Assembly: GCF_024609245.1 (NCBI RefSeq)
Contig: NZ_JANJYH010000001.1
Span: 434,001-498,000, forward strand
Length of the DNA stretch: 64,000 bases
Direction of reading: 5' to 3'
Source of the DNA: Haloarchaeobius sp. FL176
GTDB taxonomy: Archaea; Halobacteriota; Halobacteria; Halobacteriales; Natrialbaceae
Shown here: piece by piece, positions 16,311-24,985 of the stretch
Layout: each line of letters begins with the position of its first letter
Position numbering within the stretch: position 1 is the first letter of the stretch
Notes under the pieces: generated by a model
What the model saw: the letters and a program-made list of their open reading frames with translations, nothing else
Told to the model about the DNA's origin: nothing
The model's database searches: none
Program-made: the position numbers and the translations under genes

Positions 16311-18458
16311 ATGGGTAACTGTATCATCTGTGGTGCCTCTGCTGACGGGCACATATGTTCGAGCCACGAGGAAGACGTCGTCTTCACTTTCGAAGGCAAC
16401 CGAGCTAACCAGCTGAAGCCCGGCCGCTACTACGAGGGGTCGGTCGACGGGTTCGCCGAATTCGGCGTCTTCGTCGACATCGGGACCTCCGTGACGGGCC
16501 TGCTGCACCGAAGCGAACTGGACCGTCGACTCGACAGTCTCGACTGGGACGCCGGCGACTCGGTCTACGTCCAGGTGACCGACATCCGCGACAACGGCAA
16601 CGTCGACCTGGGCTGGTCCATCCGCCAGCGCGAGTCCGACTTCCGCGGCAAGCTCGTCCAGACGCCGGAGGGCGACGAACTGCCCGACGAGCCTGACGAG
16701 GCCGACGAGCCCGACCAGGAGAAGACCGAGCCGGTCGCCGCGGGCGGGAACGCCGGCGCGAAGCAGAAGGTTCGCACGCCCGATGCGGACGACGCCGCCC
16801 CCGCGACCACTGAATCCGACACGACTGAGGAGGCCCCCTCCGAAGGCGAGGCCGAAGGCAGCGACGAGACCGCCGACGCGACCGACGCGGTCGACGACAC
16901 CGAGCCGAGTACCGCGGCCGAGACCGACGACACCGAGGACCACTCCGAGCTCGCACGCAGCACGGTCGATAGCGTCACCGACCTCATCGGCCAGGTCGTC
17001 CGCATCGAGGGCGAGATCATCAGCGTCCGACAGACCTCCGGCCCGACCGTCTTCGAGATCCGCGACGAGACGGGCGTCGTCGAGGTCGCCGCCTTCGAGG
17101 AGGCCGGCGTGCGCGCCTACCCCGACGTGGAGGTCGACGACGTCGTCCGCCTCGAGGGCGAGGTCGAGCGCCACCACGACGAGGTCCAGATCGAGACCGA
17201 GGTCCTGACCACGCTCGAGGACGAGGACGCCAGCAACGTCGCCGACCGCATGGACGCCGCGCTGGACGAGCAGGCCGACCCCGGCAGCGTCGACCTGCTC
17301 GCCGACCACGATGCCGTCACCACCGTGGCCGACGAGATCCGCGACGTTGCGACCGAGATCCGTCGCGCGGTCATCCAGGGCCGTCCGGTCGTCGTCCGGC
17401 ACACAGCAACCGCCGACGGCTACGTCGCCGGTGCCGCCATCGAGCGTGCCGTCCTCCCGCTCGTCGCGGCGGAGCACGAGCGCCAGGACGCCCAGTACCA
17501 CTTCTGCGAGCGCCGCCCGCTCGACGACACCGTCTACGGCATGGACGCCGCGACCGACGACGTCACCGACATGCTCGACGCGCGCGAGCGCCACGGCGAG
17601 CAGCTCCCGCTCGTCGTCCTCGTCGACCTCGGCAGCACGCTCGAGTCCCGCGAGGGCTACGAGCTGCTCGACGTCTACGGGGCCGAGTGCCTCGTCGTCG
17701 ACTCGGGCTACCCCGACGACGAGGTCGTCGACGACCTCGGCGGTATCGTCGACCCGCACCTCGCGGGCGACGTCACCGACGTGACGACGAGTGCGCTCGC
17801 AGCCAACGTCGCCGCCCACGTCAACAGCGACGTGCGCGACGACCTCGCACACCTGCCCGCGGTCAGCTACTGGCAGGACACCCCCGAGGCCTACATCGAC
17901 CTCGCCAGCGAGGCCGGCTACACCGAGGACGACACCGACGAACTCCGCGAGGCCGTCGGCCTCGAAGCGTTCTACCAGTCCTACAAGGACAAGCGCGAGC
18001 TCATCACCGACATCCTGTTCGAGGAGGCGGACGGACTCGCGGGCCACGTCAGCGAGCAGTTCCGCACCAAGCTCGACCGCGAGCTCCAGACCGCCCGGCG
18101 CAACCTCTCGACGCGCTCGGCCGACGGCGTCGAGTTCGCCATCCTCGACGCGGACGCGTTCAGCAACCGGTTCGACTTCCCGCCGACCGAACTGCTCCTC
18201 GACGCGCTCCACCGCTCCGAGGCAGCCGAGACCGACGACGACGACCTCGTCACCCTCGGCCTCGACGAGGACGAGCTCCACATCCGGAGCACCTCGCCCA
18301 TCGACGTCCGCACCGTCGGCGACGAGATCGCCGCACAGGTCGACGGCGGCGGCGTCAGCGTCGTCGGCGGTCGCGACGGCCACGTCGAGTTCCTGGCCGG
18401 CGAGCGCGACGCCGTGCTGAACGCGGCCGTCGCCGAAATCGCGAACTCCTTCGCCTGA
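16311..18458 (+). CDS. Zinc finger-S1-OB-DHH protein, RecJ/Cdc45-like with degenerate catalytic motifs
   Basis: 715 residues. Order of parts: a small zinc finger (Cys4, Cys7, Cys16, His19), an S1 RNA-binding domain (about 36-105), an acidic low-complexity linker (about 115-220), an OB fold (about 222-300) and a DHH/RecJ-like region (about 335-700). Active DHH enzymes carry HxDxDG and DHH. Here motif I reads HTATADG (His364, Asp369), so the first Asp is lost. Motif II keeps DLGS (Asp439), and motif III reads DSG at 464-466 in place of DHH. It therefore probably lacks nuclease activity, as in eukaryotic Cdc45. A role in replication or nucleic-acid binding is inferred. Start is supported by the promoter. 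Confidence 0.85.
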   Translation: MGNCIICGASADGHICSSHEEDVVFTFEGNRANQLKPGRYYEGSVDGFAEFGVFVDIGTSVTGLLHRSELDRRLDSLDWDAGDSVYVQVTDIRDNGNVDLGWSIRQRESDFRGKLVQTPEGDELPDEPDEADEPDQEKTEPVAAGGNAGAKQKVRTPDADDAAPATTESDTTEEAPSEGEAEGSDETADATDAVDDTEPSTAAETDDTEDHSELARSTVDSVTDLIGQVVRIEGEIISVRQTSGPTVFEIRDETGVVEVAAFEEAGVRAYPDVEVDDVVRLEGEVERHHDEVQIETEVLTTLEDEDASNVADRMDAALDEQADPGSVDLLADHDAVTTVADEIRDVATEIRRAVIQGRPVVVRHTATADGYVAGAAIERAVLPLVAAEHERQDAQYHFCERRPLDDTVYGMDAATDDVTDMLDARERHGEQLPLVVLVDLGSTLESREGYELLDVYGAECLVVDSGYPDDEVVDDLGGIVDPHLAGDVTDVTTSALAANVAAHVNSDVRDDLAHLPAVSYWQDTPEAYIDLASEAGYTEDDTDELREAVGLEAFYQSYKDKRELITDILFEEADGLAGHVSEQFRTKLDRELQTARRNLSTRSADGVEFAILDADAFSNRFDFPPTELLLDALHRSEAAETDDDDLVTLGLDEDELHIRSTSPIDVRTVGDEIAAQVDGGGVSVVGGRDGHVEFLAGERDAVLNAAVAEIANSFA

Positions 18459-18643
18459 ACGCGACGCTGCGTCTCGTTCCGTCGGTCGTCTCCGTGACCT
18501 GCACCTGGGAGTGACGACACCAGCCAGGCAGTTCCGGGCCCATCGCCTCGCGACGGGAAGTCCGGGTGGCGGCCGACGCCAGACTCACGCGAGGCCCCGA
18601 GCGGCGGCACGTTTTTCTCGCCCGCACGTCTTGCAGTCGCGTA

Positions 18644-19879
18644 ATGACGGGGCAACTCGCAGCGAGCCAGCCGTACACGACACGCTTCGAGACCACTGTC
18701 GCGGGCGTCGACGGGCGAGCGGTCCGGCTGGATACCAGCTACTTCTACGCCGAGAGCGGTGGACAGCCGAGCGACCGCGGCACCGTGGGCGGCGTGCCGG
18801 TGGTCGACGTCCAGGTCGAGGACGGCGAGCACGTCCACACGCTGGCCGAGGCGCCGGGCTTCCACGAGGGTTCGTCGGTCGTCTGCGAGGTGGACTGGAC
18901 GTTCCGGATGTACTGCATGCGGGCCCACACCGCGAGCCACGTGCTGTACGGCGCGGCGCGTCGGGTCTGTGACGACCTCGGCTACGGTGGCTTCGGCATC
19001 GACGAGGAGAAGGTCCGGGTCGACCTGACGACGTCGAGCGACGTGACCGACGAGACGCTGGTCGAACTGGAACGACTGACGAACATGGCGGTCTGGGAGT
19101 CCCGCGAAGTCGGCTGGAAGTCGGTGCCGCTCGCGGAGCTGCGCGACGACGAGTTCGTCGCGTTCAACACGAAGACGGAGGAGGGCGTGTTCGAGGGCGC
19201 CGACGAGGTACGCGTCGTGACGGTCGGCGAGGGCGACGTGGTGCCGGGCGAGCCGCGCGAGAGCCCGTGGGACGTGGCGGCCTGCGGCGGGACCCACGTC
19301 CGGAACACCCGCGAGATCGGCCCGGTGACGCTGCTCTCGCGCTCGAACCCTGGCGAGGGGATGACGCGGATCGAGTTCGCGGTCGGTGACCGCGGCATCG
19401 AACACCGTGCCGCGGAGAAACAGGCTGTGCTCGACACCGGCCGGGCGCTCGACGCCCCGCCGGCGGACCTCGCCGACGCGGCGGCGCGGCTCTCCGGGCA
19501 GGTCGAGGAGTTAGAGGAGTCGCTCGCGTCCGCCCGCCGACAGCTGGTCGCGTCGGCGCTGTCGGCAGCGGACCCGGTCGAGCGGGACGGCGCTACCTGG
19601 CTGGTCGCGACCGTAGAAGGCGTCGAGGCGAACGACTGCCGAGAACCACTCCAGGCGTCAGCGGGTCGGGATGCGGATGTCGTGGTGGCGGTCGGCGAGT
19701 CCGGAGGTACGTTCGTCGCGGTCGCAGCCGGGCCGGGCCACGACGCGTCGGCCGTGGTGGAGAGGGTGACGGCCGACTACGGAGGTGGTGGTGGTGGCAG
19801 CGGGTCGTTCGCACAGGGCGGCGGCATCGACGCATCGTCAGCGAGGGTAGCCAGGGGCCTCGGCAGCGAGGGCAGCTGA
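18644..19879 (+). CDS. Alanyl-tRNA editing protein (AlaX-L type) with DHHA1 domain
   Basis: 411 residues from ATG at 18644. The N-terminal editing domain has the zinc motifs HTASH (His95, His99) and CGGTH (Cys214, His218). The family removes Ser or Gly wrongly attached to tRNA-Ala. A coiled-coil linker (AARLSGQVEELEESLASARRQL) leads to a C-terminal DHHA1 domain ending in GGGGGSGSFAQGGG, the glycine-rich signature of AlaRS C-termini. The aminoacylation domain of AlaRS is absent, so this is a stand-alone editor. A longer start at 18566 would add an Arg-rich segment and is rejected. Confidence 0.93.
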   Translation: MTGQLAASQPYTTRFETTVAGVDGRAVRLDTSYFYAESGGQPSDRGTVGGVPVVDVQVEDGEHVHTLAEAPGFHEGSSVVCEVDWTFRMYCMRAHTASHVLYGAARRVCDDLGYGGFGIDEEKVRVDLTTSSDVTDETLVELERLTNMAVWESREVGWKSVPLAELRDDEFVAFNTKTEEGVFEGADEVRVVTVGEGDVVPGEPRESPWDVAACGGTHVRNTREIGPVTLLSRSNPGEGMTRIEFAVGDRGIEHRAAEKQAVLDTGRALDAPPADLADAAARLSGQVEELEESLASARRQLVASALSAADPVERDGATWLVATVEGVEANDCREPLQASAGRDADVVVAVGESGGTFVAVAAGPGHDASAVVERVTADYGGGGGGSGSFAQGGGIDASSARVARGLGSEGS

Positions 19880-20102
19880 ACCCCTGGCTCGGGCACGAGC
19901 GTCGACGGCGTACGACGAGGGAGGCGTACGCCGGAAGCACCGACAGACAGCAGTGGAAAGTACCGAAAGCTGTTGTCTAAAGGTTACTATTCCGACCTGA
20001 ACGAAGCGAGCGGAGAGGGCCGGAACGTTCCGACGTACTCGGAAACTTTGGTAATGCAGCCTAGAAGAAAACACATATGCCCGACGCCTCGTCACGTTCT
20101 GT

Positions 20103-20894
20103 ATGGTCGGACCGACCGAGCGCGTCGAGTTCGTCTGTGGCTCGCGCTCCCGGCGGGAGGTGCTCCTCTCGCTCGCCAGCGAGCCACGCGAGCGACAGAC
20201 GGTCGTCGCATCGACATCCGCCAGCGAATCGTCGGTGTACGACGCGATGAGCCGACTCTCGGACCGCGGCTTCTGCTACGAACGCGACGACGGCTACTGG
20301 GCGCTCACGGGGACGGGACGGGCCGTTGCGGACCTGCTCGACCGTGTCGGCACCGTCGAGTCCGTGGTCGACGACACCCGACCCTACTTCGACGAGCACG
20401 ACCTCGGCGTGGTCCCGGACGCGGACCGCCGGGAACTCCACCGGCTCGTCGGCTGCGAGGTCGTGGAGTCCCCGGAGACCGACCCATTCCGGGCGGCCCG
20501 CCGGGTGCGGACCGCCATCGCGGGCGCCGACCACGTCTCGATCCTCGCGCCGGTGTACGACGACCGGTTCGCCGACGCATTGGTCGAGAGCGACCCCGAC
20601 TCCGCGCGGCTGGTGCTCGAGCCAGAGATACTGGAACTCGCGCCCGAGGACGACGCGAACGCCGACGAAACGCCTCCGTTCGCGGAGCTGGTCGATATCC
20701 GCGTCGCCGAGCTCCAGTTCGCGATGACCGTCACCGATTCCGGTGTCTTCCTCTCGCTCCCGAAGCTCGACGGCACCTACGACCCACAGACCGAACTCGT
20801 CAGGGAGTCCGACGCGGCCGCCGACTGGGGGGCGACGCTGTTCGAACGCATCTGGGACCGGGCGACGCCCGTCGAGTCGCTCGTCGAGGACTGA
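20103..20894 (+). CDS. FilR1-domain winged-helix transcriptional regulator
   Basis: 263 residues. Residues 1-75 form a winged helix (SRREVLLSLASEP, SESSVYDAMSRLSDRGF). The rest is a FilR1-type effector domain, with ADHVSILAPVYDDRF in the middle and a FLSLPKLDG strand followed by a polar C-terminal helix (WGATLFERIWDRA). It belongs to the same broad family as the N-terminal part of the 1203-residue protein at 5182. It sits 78 bp upstream of an acyl-CoA dehydrogenase on the same strand and may control it, which is inference from position only. A promoter-like AT-rich stretch (AAGAAAACACATAT) precedes it. Confidence 0.85.
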   Translation: MVGPTERVEFVCGSRSRREVLLSLASEPRERQTVVASTSASESSVYDAMSRLSDRGFCYERDDGYWALTGTGRAVADLLDRVGTVESVVDDTRPYFDEHDLGVVPDADRRELHRLVGCEVVESPETDPFRAARRVRTAIAGADHVSILAPVYDDRFADALVESDPDSARLVLEPEILELAPEDDANADETPPFAELVDIRVAELQFAMTVTDSGVFLSLPKLDGTYDPQTELVRESDAAADWGATLFERIWDRATPVESLVED

Positions 20895-20972
20895 GCCCGG
20901 TCCACCGTCGGGGTCGACGTACCCGCCGCGAGAATGGGGCAACTTTTTCCACTCGCTCCCGAAGGCAGTGGT

Positions 20973-22115
20973 ATGAATCTGAGTTCGGAGCAGGCCGCCG
21001 TCCGCGACGTGGTTCGCGAGTTCGCGGCCGAGGAGCTACGGCCGGTCGCCCGGGAGTGCGACGAGGAGCAGCGCTTCCCCGAGGATGTCTGGGATGGACT
21101 GGCGGAGCTGGACCTGACCGGGCTGACCGTCCCCGAGGAGTACGGCGGCTACGATGCCGACCCGGTCACCTACGCCATCATCAACGAGGAGCTCGCCCAC
21201 GGGATGCTCTCCGTGGCGACCGCGCTGTCGGTCCACGGGCTCGCGACCTCCTGCATCGACGAGTTCGGCACGCAGGACGTGCGCGACGAGTGGCTCCCCG
21301 AGATGGTCGACGGCCGCCCCGTCGGCGCGTTCGCCCTCTCCGAGCCCGAGGCCGGCTCGAATCCCGCCGAGATGTCCACCGTCGCCGAGCGCGAGGGCGA
21401 CGAGTTCGTCCTGAACGGGAAGAAGCAGTGGATCACGAACGGGAACCGCGCCGGCGTCTACGTCGTCTTCGCGAAGACCGACCGCGACGACCCCGGTTCC
21501 ATCACCCAGTTCCTCGTCCCCGCGGACACGGACGGCGTCAGCGTCGGGAAGAAGGAGGACAAGCTCGGCCTCCGGGCGTCGGACACGACGACGCTCATCT
21601 TCGAGGACGCACGCATCCCGGCCGAGTACCAGCTCACCGAGGAGGGCCGCGGGCTCTCCGCCGCGTTCCAGATTCTGACGGGTGGGCGCATCGCAATCGG
21701 CGCACAGTCCGTCGGGCTCGCTCAGGCCGCCCTCGACGCAGCCGTCGAGTACGCCCAGCAGCGCGAGCAGTTCGAGCAGCCCATCGCGGACTTTCAGGCC
21801 ATCCGCCACAAGCTGGCGGAGATGCAGACGAAGGTCACCGCCGGTCGCCTGCTCACCCGCGAAGCCGCCCAGAAGAAGGCCGAGGGCGCGGGCATGGAGA
21901 CCGCGTTCCTCGCCAGCCAGGCGAAGTACTTCGCCAGCGAGGCCGCGATGGACGTGACCAACGAGGCCGTCCAGATACACGGCGGCTACGGCTACACCAC
22001 CGACTTCCCCGTCGAGCGCTTCTACCGCGACGCGAAGATCCTCACCATCTACGAGGGAACCACGGAGATCCAGAAGAAGATCATCGCCCGGCACCTGCTC
22101 GGCGACGACGCCTGA
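20973..22115 (+). CDS. Acyl-CoA dehydrogenase
   Basis: 380 residues, full length for the family. It oxidises an acyl-CoA to the enoyl-CoA with FAD, in beta-oxidation or branched-chain acid breakdown. Visible signatures are ALSEPEAGSNPAEM and WITNGNRAGVYVVFAK in the middle domain, QTVG-like IGAQSVGLAQAALD, and the C-terminal VQIHGGYGYTTDFPVERFYRD with catalytic Glu361 in YEGTTEIQ. Glu at this position is that of short-chain and related enzymes. The substrate cannot be fixed from sequence. ATG at 20973 is chosen; 13 extra residues from 20934 do not look coding. Confidence 0.95.
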   Translation: MNLSSEQAAVRDVVREFAAEELRPVARECDEEQRFPEDVWDGLAELDLTGLTVPEEYGGYDADPVTYAIINEELAHGMLSVATALSVHGLATSCIDEFGTQDVRDEWLPEMVDGRPVGAFALSEPEAGSNPAEMSTVAEREGDEFVLNGKKQWITNGNRAGVYVVFAKTDRDDPGSITQFLVPADTDGVSVGKKEDKLGLRASDTTTLIFEDARIPAEYQLTEEGRGLSAAFQILTGGRIAIGAQSVGLAQAALDAAVEYAQQREQFEQPIADFQAIRHKLAEMQTKVTAGRLLTREAAQKKAEGAGMETAFLASQAKYFASEAAMDVTNEAVQIHGGYGYTTDFPVERFYRDAKILTIYEGTTEIQKKIIARHLLGDDA

Positions 22116-22156
22116 GGCGTTCTGCCCCGCCAGTCCTTTCTCGTGCTTGACCCCTG

Positions 22157-22166
22157 AAATTATTAA
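22157..22166 (+). promoter_or_regulatory. TATA box of the gene at 22190
   Basis: AATTATTAAC lies 24-33 nt before the ATG at 22190, in an otherwise GC-rich stretch. This argues for a leaderless transcript and for 22190 over the upstream ATG at 22178. Confidence 0.6.
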
Positions 22167-22189
22167 CCTCGCCCCCGTTGCCCTCAGCG

Positions 22190-23029
22190 ATGGCCACCGG
22201 CAGGACCGACCCGAACCGGAACGACACCGACGGGTCCGACGGACGGGACGGCGAACCGACCGACCAGCGACCCACCAGCGTCTCGCCGGAAGCGCTCACC
22301 TGTCGGCTCCGGTCCGCAGTCGGAGAAGCCCAAGCGGTCACCCTCCGGGTCCAGCAGACCGAGTTCGGCTCCGAGGTCGAACGCGTGCTGCACGCCGAGG
22401 AGGCGCTGACGACGACTACCGAGCTCGACCACCACGTCACGCTGGCCTGTGCCCGCGTCCTCGTCACCGAACTGCCCGGCGCCGCATCCGACGTGCGACT
22501 CGTCCGGCCGACGCTCCGGAGCTGTGACGCCGACGACGCCGTCGCGCACGAGGCGACGTTCCGCCGCGATGGCGACACCTTCGTCCGCGAGGGTCGTCAG
22601 GGACCGCCGACACCGCCCGCGTCACCACCCTCGTACACCCTGGACCGGCTCCGCGGGAGCGGCCTCGTCGCCGGCCTCGTCGTCCCCTCCGTCGCGCGGG
22701 TCACGCGACAGCTGTTCCGCCTCCGCGAGCGCCTCGGCGACGGCGACGTGACCGTCACCGCCGACGCCCTCGTCGTCCGGTTCGATGCCACTCCGGGTAC
22801 ACAGCGACACGACGACATCCGGGTCGAAAACGGCGCACTCTGTGTCTGGCTGCTCGGCGAAACCGACCGCCAGGACGGTGTCGAGCGGAGCGAACGCGTC
22901 GCTCGCATCGTACCACCGTTTCCGATAACAGCCGATGGGGCGACCGCCGAGCGAACCGACAGCGTCGTCGTCAGGCTGCCACGCTGTGGCCGCGGCGACA
23001 CCGCCGACGGCCCGGTCCCGCTCGACTAG
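22190..23029 (+). CDS. Haloarchaeal hypothetical protein
   Basis: 279 residues. I do not recognise a family. Two segments look structured: about 40-140 (LTCRLRSAVGEAQAVTLR, DHHVTLACARVLVTEL) and about 150-250 (VVPSVARVTRQLFRLRERLGDG, VTADALVVRFDATPG). The second ends with a beta-rich VENGALCVWLLGE. A Pro-rich hinge (PPTPPASPP) joins them. There are no membrane segments or signal peptide. The stop TAG at 23027-23029 lies in a CTAG tetramer shared with the convergent serine acetyltransferase. The start is supported by the TATA box at 22157. Confidence 0.65.
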   Translation: MATGRTDPNRNDTDGSDGRDGEPTDQRPTSVSPEALTCRLRSAVGEAQAVTLRVQQTEFGSEVERVLHAEEALTTTTELDHHVTLACARVLVTELPGAASDVRLVRPTLRSCDADDAVAHEATFRRDGDTFVREGRQGPPTPPASPPSYTLDRLRGSGLVAGLVVPSVARVTRQLFRLRERLGDGDVTVTADALVVRFDATPGTQRHDDIRVENGALCVWLLGETDRQDGVERSERVARIVPPFPITADGATAERTDSVVVRLPRCGRGDTADGPVPLD

Positions 23030-23673
23030 TCGTCTGCCTCGACCTCGGTCTCGTCACCGGGGATCGACTCCGCCGGAGAGTCGTCGTCGACAGTCTCGAC
23101 GTCGCCCGTGTCGGCGTCGTCCGCTTCGTCGTCGCCCGTCTTCCCGGAATCTTCGGGTTCGCCGCCAGCGACGCGAACCGCCGGAACCCCGGCCCAGGTC
23201 TCGCCCGTTGCGACGTCCTTCGTCAACACCGAGCCCGCGCCGACACGCGCCTCGTCACGGACCTCGATGTCGCCAATCAGCGTTGCGTTCGCACCGACGA
23301 CGACACCGTCACCCAGCGTCGGGTGTCGTTTCGTCGGTTCGGGCGAGTTCCCGCCGAGGGTGACGCCGTGGTACATGTGCACGTCGTCGCCGACCTCGGC
23401 CGTCTCGCCGATGACGACGCCCATCCCGTGGTCGATGACGACCCGGCGACCCAGCTCCGCGCCCGGGTGGATCTCGACACCGGTCATGAACCGGACGAAC
23501 TGCGAGAGGAGCCGCGCCGTCAGATGGAAGCCGCCCTCCCAGAGCCGGTGGATGCCGACGTGCGCCCAGACGGCGTGCAGGCCCGCGTAGCAGGTCAGCA
23601 CCTCCACGCTGCTCTTCGCTGCAGGGTCGCGCTCCAGTACCGCCGCCACGTCCTCGCGGAGGCGGGCCAGCAT
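23026..23673 (-). CDS. cysE: Serine O-acetyltransferase
   Basis: 215 residues of the short EpsC-like serine acetyltransferase type. It makes O-acetylserine from serine and acetyl-CoA, the first step of cysteine synthesis. The N-terminal helical domain (HAVWAHVGIHRLWEGGF) is followed by the left-handed beta-helix made of hexapeptide repeats. It carries the catalytic IDHGMGVVIGETA with Asp/His and the HGVTLGGN turn, ending at VPAVRVAGG. The last 40 residues are an acidic tail, probably an adaptation to salt. There is no cysK neighbour. The stop codon shares CTAG with the opposing gene. Confidence 0.92.
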   Translation of the reverse strand: MLARLREDVAAVLERDPAAKSSVEVLTCYAGLHAVWAHVGIHRLWEGGFHLTARLLSQFVRFMTGVEIHPGAELGRRVVIDHGMGVVIGETAEVGDDVHMYHGVTLGGNSPEPTKRHPTLGDGVVVGANATLIGDIEVRDEARVGAGSVLTKDVATGETWAGVPAVRVAGGEPEDSGKTGDDEADDADTGDVETVDDDSPAESIPGDETEVEADD

Positions 23674-23942
23674 CAGTGGCCCACCCCGTGGTCACGCGCA
23701 CCCGACGAGAGACAGCAACACGCCGTGTTCGACCGGTGGTGGTCGACGGCGATACGGTCGGGTACAGATGTGACCGACATACACATTCGTGGGAGCGGAG
23801 CGGCAAAAAGGGGTACGGTTCCGCGACTGGGACGCACAGCCGCCGATTCAGGTGATCGTCGGAGGCCGTCTCCCTACCCTGTCCTTGGGTAGTGTTCCGG
23901 GCCGGTGCTTATGCGACTCCACCGCTAACAGAAGCACGAGGT

Positions 23943-24164
23943 ATGAGCACAGACGACACAGAGTCCACGGCGGAGATCTCCGAGACCACCAGCTGGCCGG
24001 AGTTAGGAATCGCGCTGTACGAGCGACTGACCGGGAGAGGTGCGACCATCGAGTACGTCTTCGAGGAGATGGAGGTCGCGGTGCCGAGCAAGGCAGGCGA
24101 GGATGCCGACCACGCACACTGGAAGGTCGACGGCACGGTCAGCATCACGACACGCGAGGACTGA
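23943..24164 (+). CDS. Small acidic haloarchaeal protein, first of an overlapping pair
   Basis: 73 residues from ATG at 23943. A disordered Ser/Thr/Glu start is followed by a compact stretch (ELGIALYERLTGRGATIEYVFEEMEV) and a C-terminal strand (HWKVDGTVSITTRED). No known motif is visible. Its stop overlaps the ATG of the next gene in the ATGA arrangement, so the two are translationally coupled. I infer that their products act together, without a known role. Confidence 0.68.
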   Translation: MSTDDTESTAEISETTSWPELGIALYERLTGRGATIEYVFEEMEVAVPSKAGEDADHAHWKVDGTVSITTRED

Positions 24165-24511
24165 TGACGACCGCGGTCGAACCGCTGTCGGTCGACGCTA
24201 CACTCGACGTGACGGTCGACGGCAGTCGGTGTGCGGTCTGGACCGAGACGGAGCTACTGGTCGTCAACGCACCGACGCTGTCGGCGGCCCGGACTCTCGT
24301 CTCCGGGGTGGACGCGCTTCCGCTCCCACGGCGACGCCTGACGGGGGCGCTCTCGGCCACCGACCTCACCGTGGAGGTCCGTGTCAGACACACGCCTGTC
24401 GCACGGGTCGGGGCCGGCGTGACGCCGTCCCGCCCCGCAGCGGCGGCCGGCTACGACGCCGACGTGTCGCTGCGAGGGCTCGCTGTCGCCGCCTGGCGTG
24501 CCCTCATGTAA
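24164..24511 (+). CDS. Haloarchaeal hypothetical protein, second of an overlapping pair
   Basis: 115 residues, starting at the ATG inside ATGA with the previous gene. The product is beta-rich (LDVTVDGSRCAVWTETELLVV, LTVEVRVRHTPVARVG) and ends with a short hydrophobic helix (RGLAVAAWRALM). No membrane anchor is predicted with confidence and there is no catalytic motif. The two overlapping genes look like an obligate pair. The following 147 bp hold no gene. Confidence 0.68.
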   Translation: MTTAVEPLSVDATLDVTVDGSRCAVWTETELLVVNAPTLSAARTLVSGVDALPLPRRRLTGALSATDLTVEVRVRHTPVARVGAGVTPSRPAAAAGYDADVSLRGLAVAAWRALM

Positions 24512-24658
24512 CGGTCCCCGGCGGGAGCGCGGACTCGCGGCCGTCTCCCGCCCGCGTCGCTTGGTAGTCGAACCATCGGTGAACGACGTTCGCCGAGCTG
24601 TGGCGTCGTCGGTCAGAACACGAAACGCGCTTCAGTCACGAACGACTACCGGCGGGGC

Positions 24659-24979
24659 ATGAGTGGACTCGACGACCTGCAAGCCGACGTGACCGAAGCC
24701 TACGACGAGATCGACGACCAGCTCGACTTCGACCGCGAGACGACGAACGAGCTGGCGATGCTCGCCGCCGGCCTCGGCACCGACACCGACCAGCTGGTCG
24801 AGCGCGCGGTGCAGCTACTGTTCCAGACCACCGTCGACTCGGGGAAGCTGGACTTCCACCTGCGCTCCGCGTACGACGTGACCTACGACGAGTACCTCTC
24901 CGGAATGACCTACGAGGAGATGACCGGCGGAAGCTTCCCACAGCCGGAGACGAACGACGACCGTCGCTACCAGTTCTGA
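24659..24979 (+). CDS. Conserved-looking haloarchaeal helical protein, function unknown
   Basis: 106 residues, strongly acidic. The first half is helical (DDLQADVTEAYDEIDDQLDF), then TNELAMLAAGLGTDTDQLVERAVQLLFQ, which resembles ribbon-helix or antitoxin-like helices but lacks the N-terminal strand. The C-terminal part (VTYDEYLSGMTYEEMTGG) is likely surface exposed. There is no signal peptide. It converges with the aminotransferase gene six bases downstream. Confidence 0.7.
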   Translation: MSGLDDLQADVTEAYDEIDDQLDFDRETTNELAMLAAGLGTDTDQLVERAVQLLFQTTVDSGKLDFHLRSAYDVTYDEYLSGMTYEEMTGGSFPQPETNDDRRYQF

Positions 24980-24985
24980 GCCGGC

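Noticed and set aside
16299-18383. Long minus-strand frame opposite the DHH-family gene
   Set aside because: Complement of codons in a verified gene; the repetitive Val/Asp/Gly composition and lack of motifs show it is not coding.
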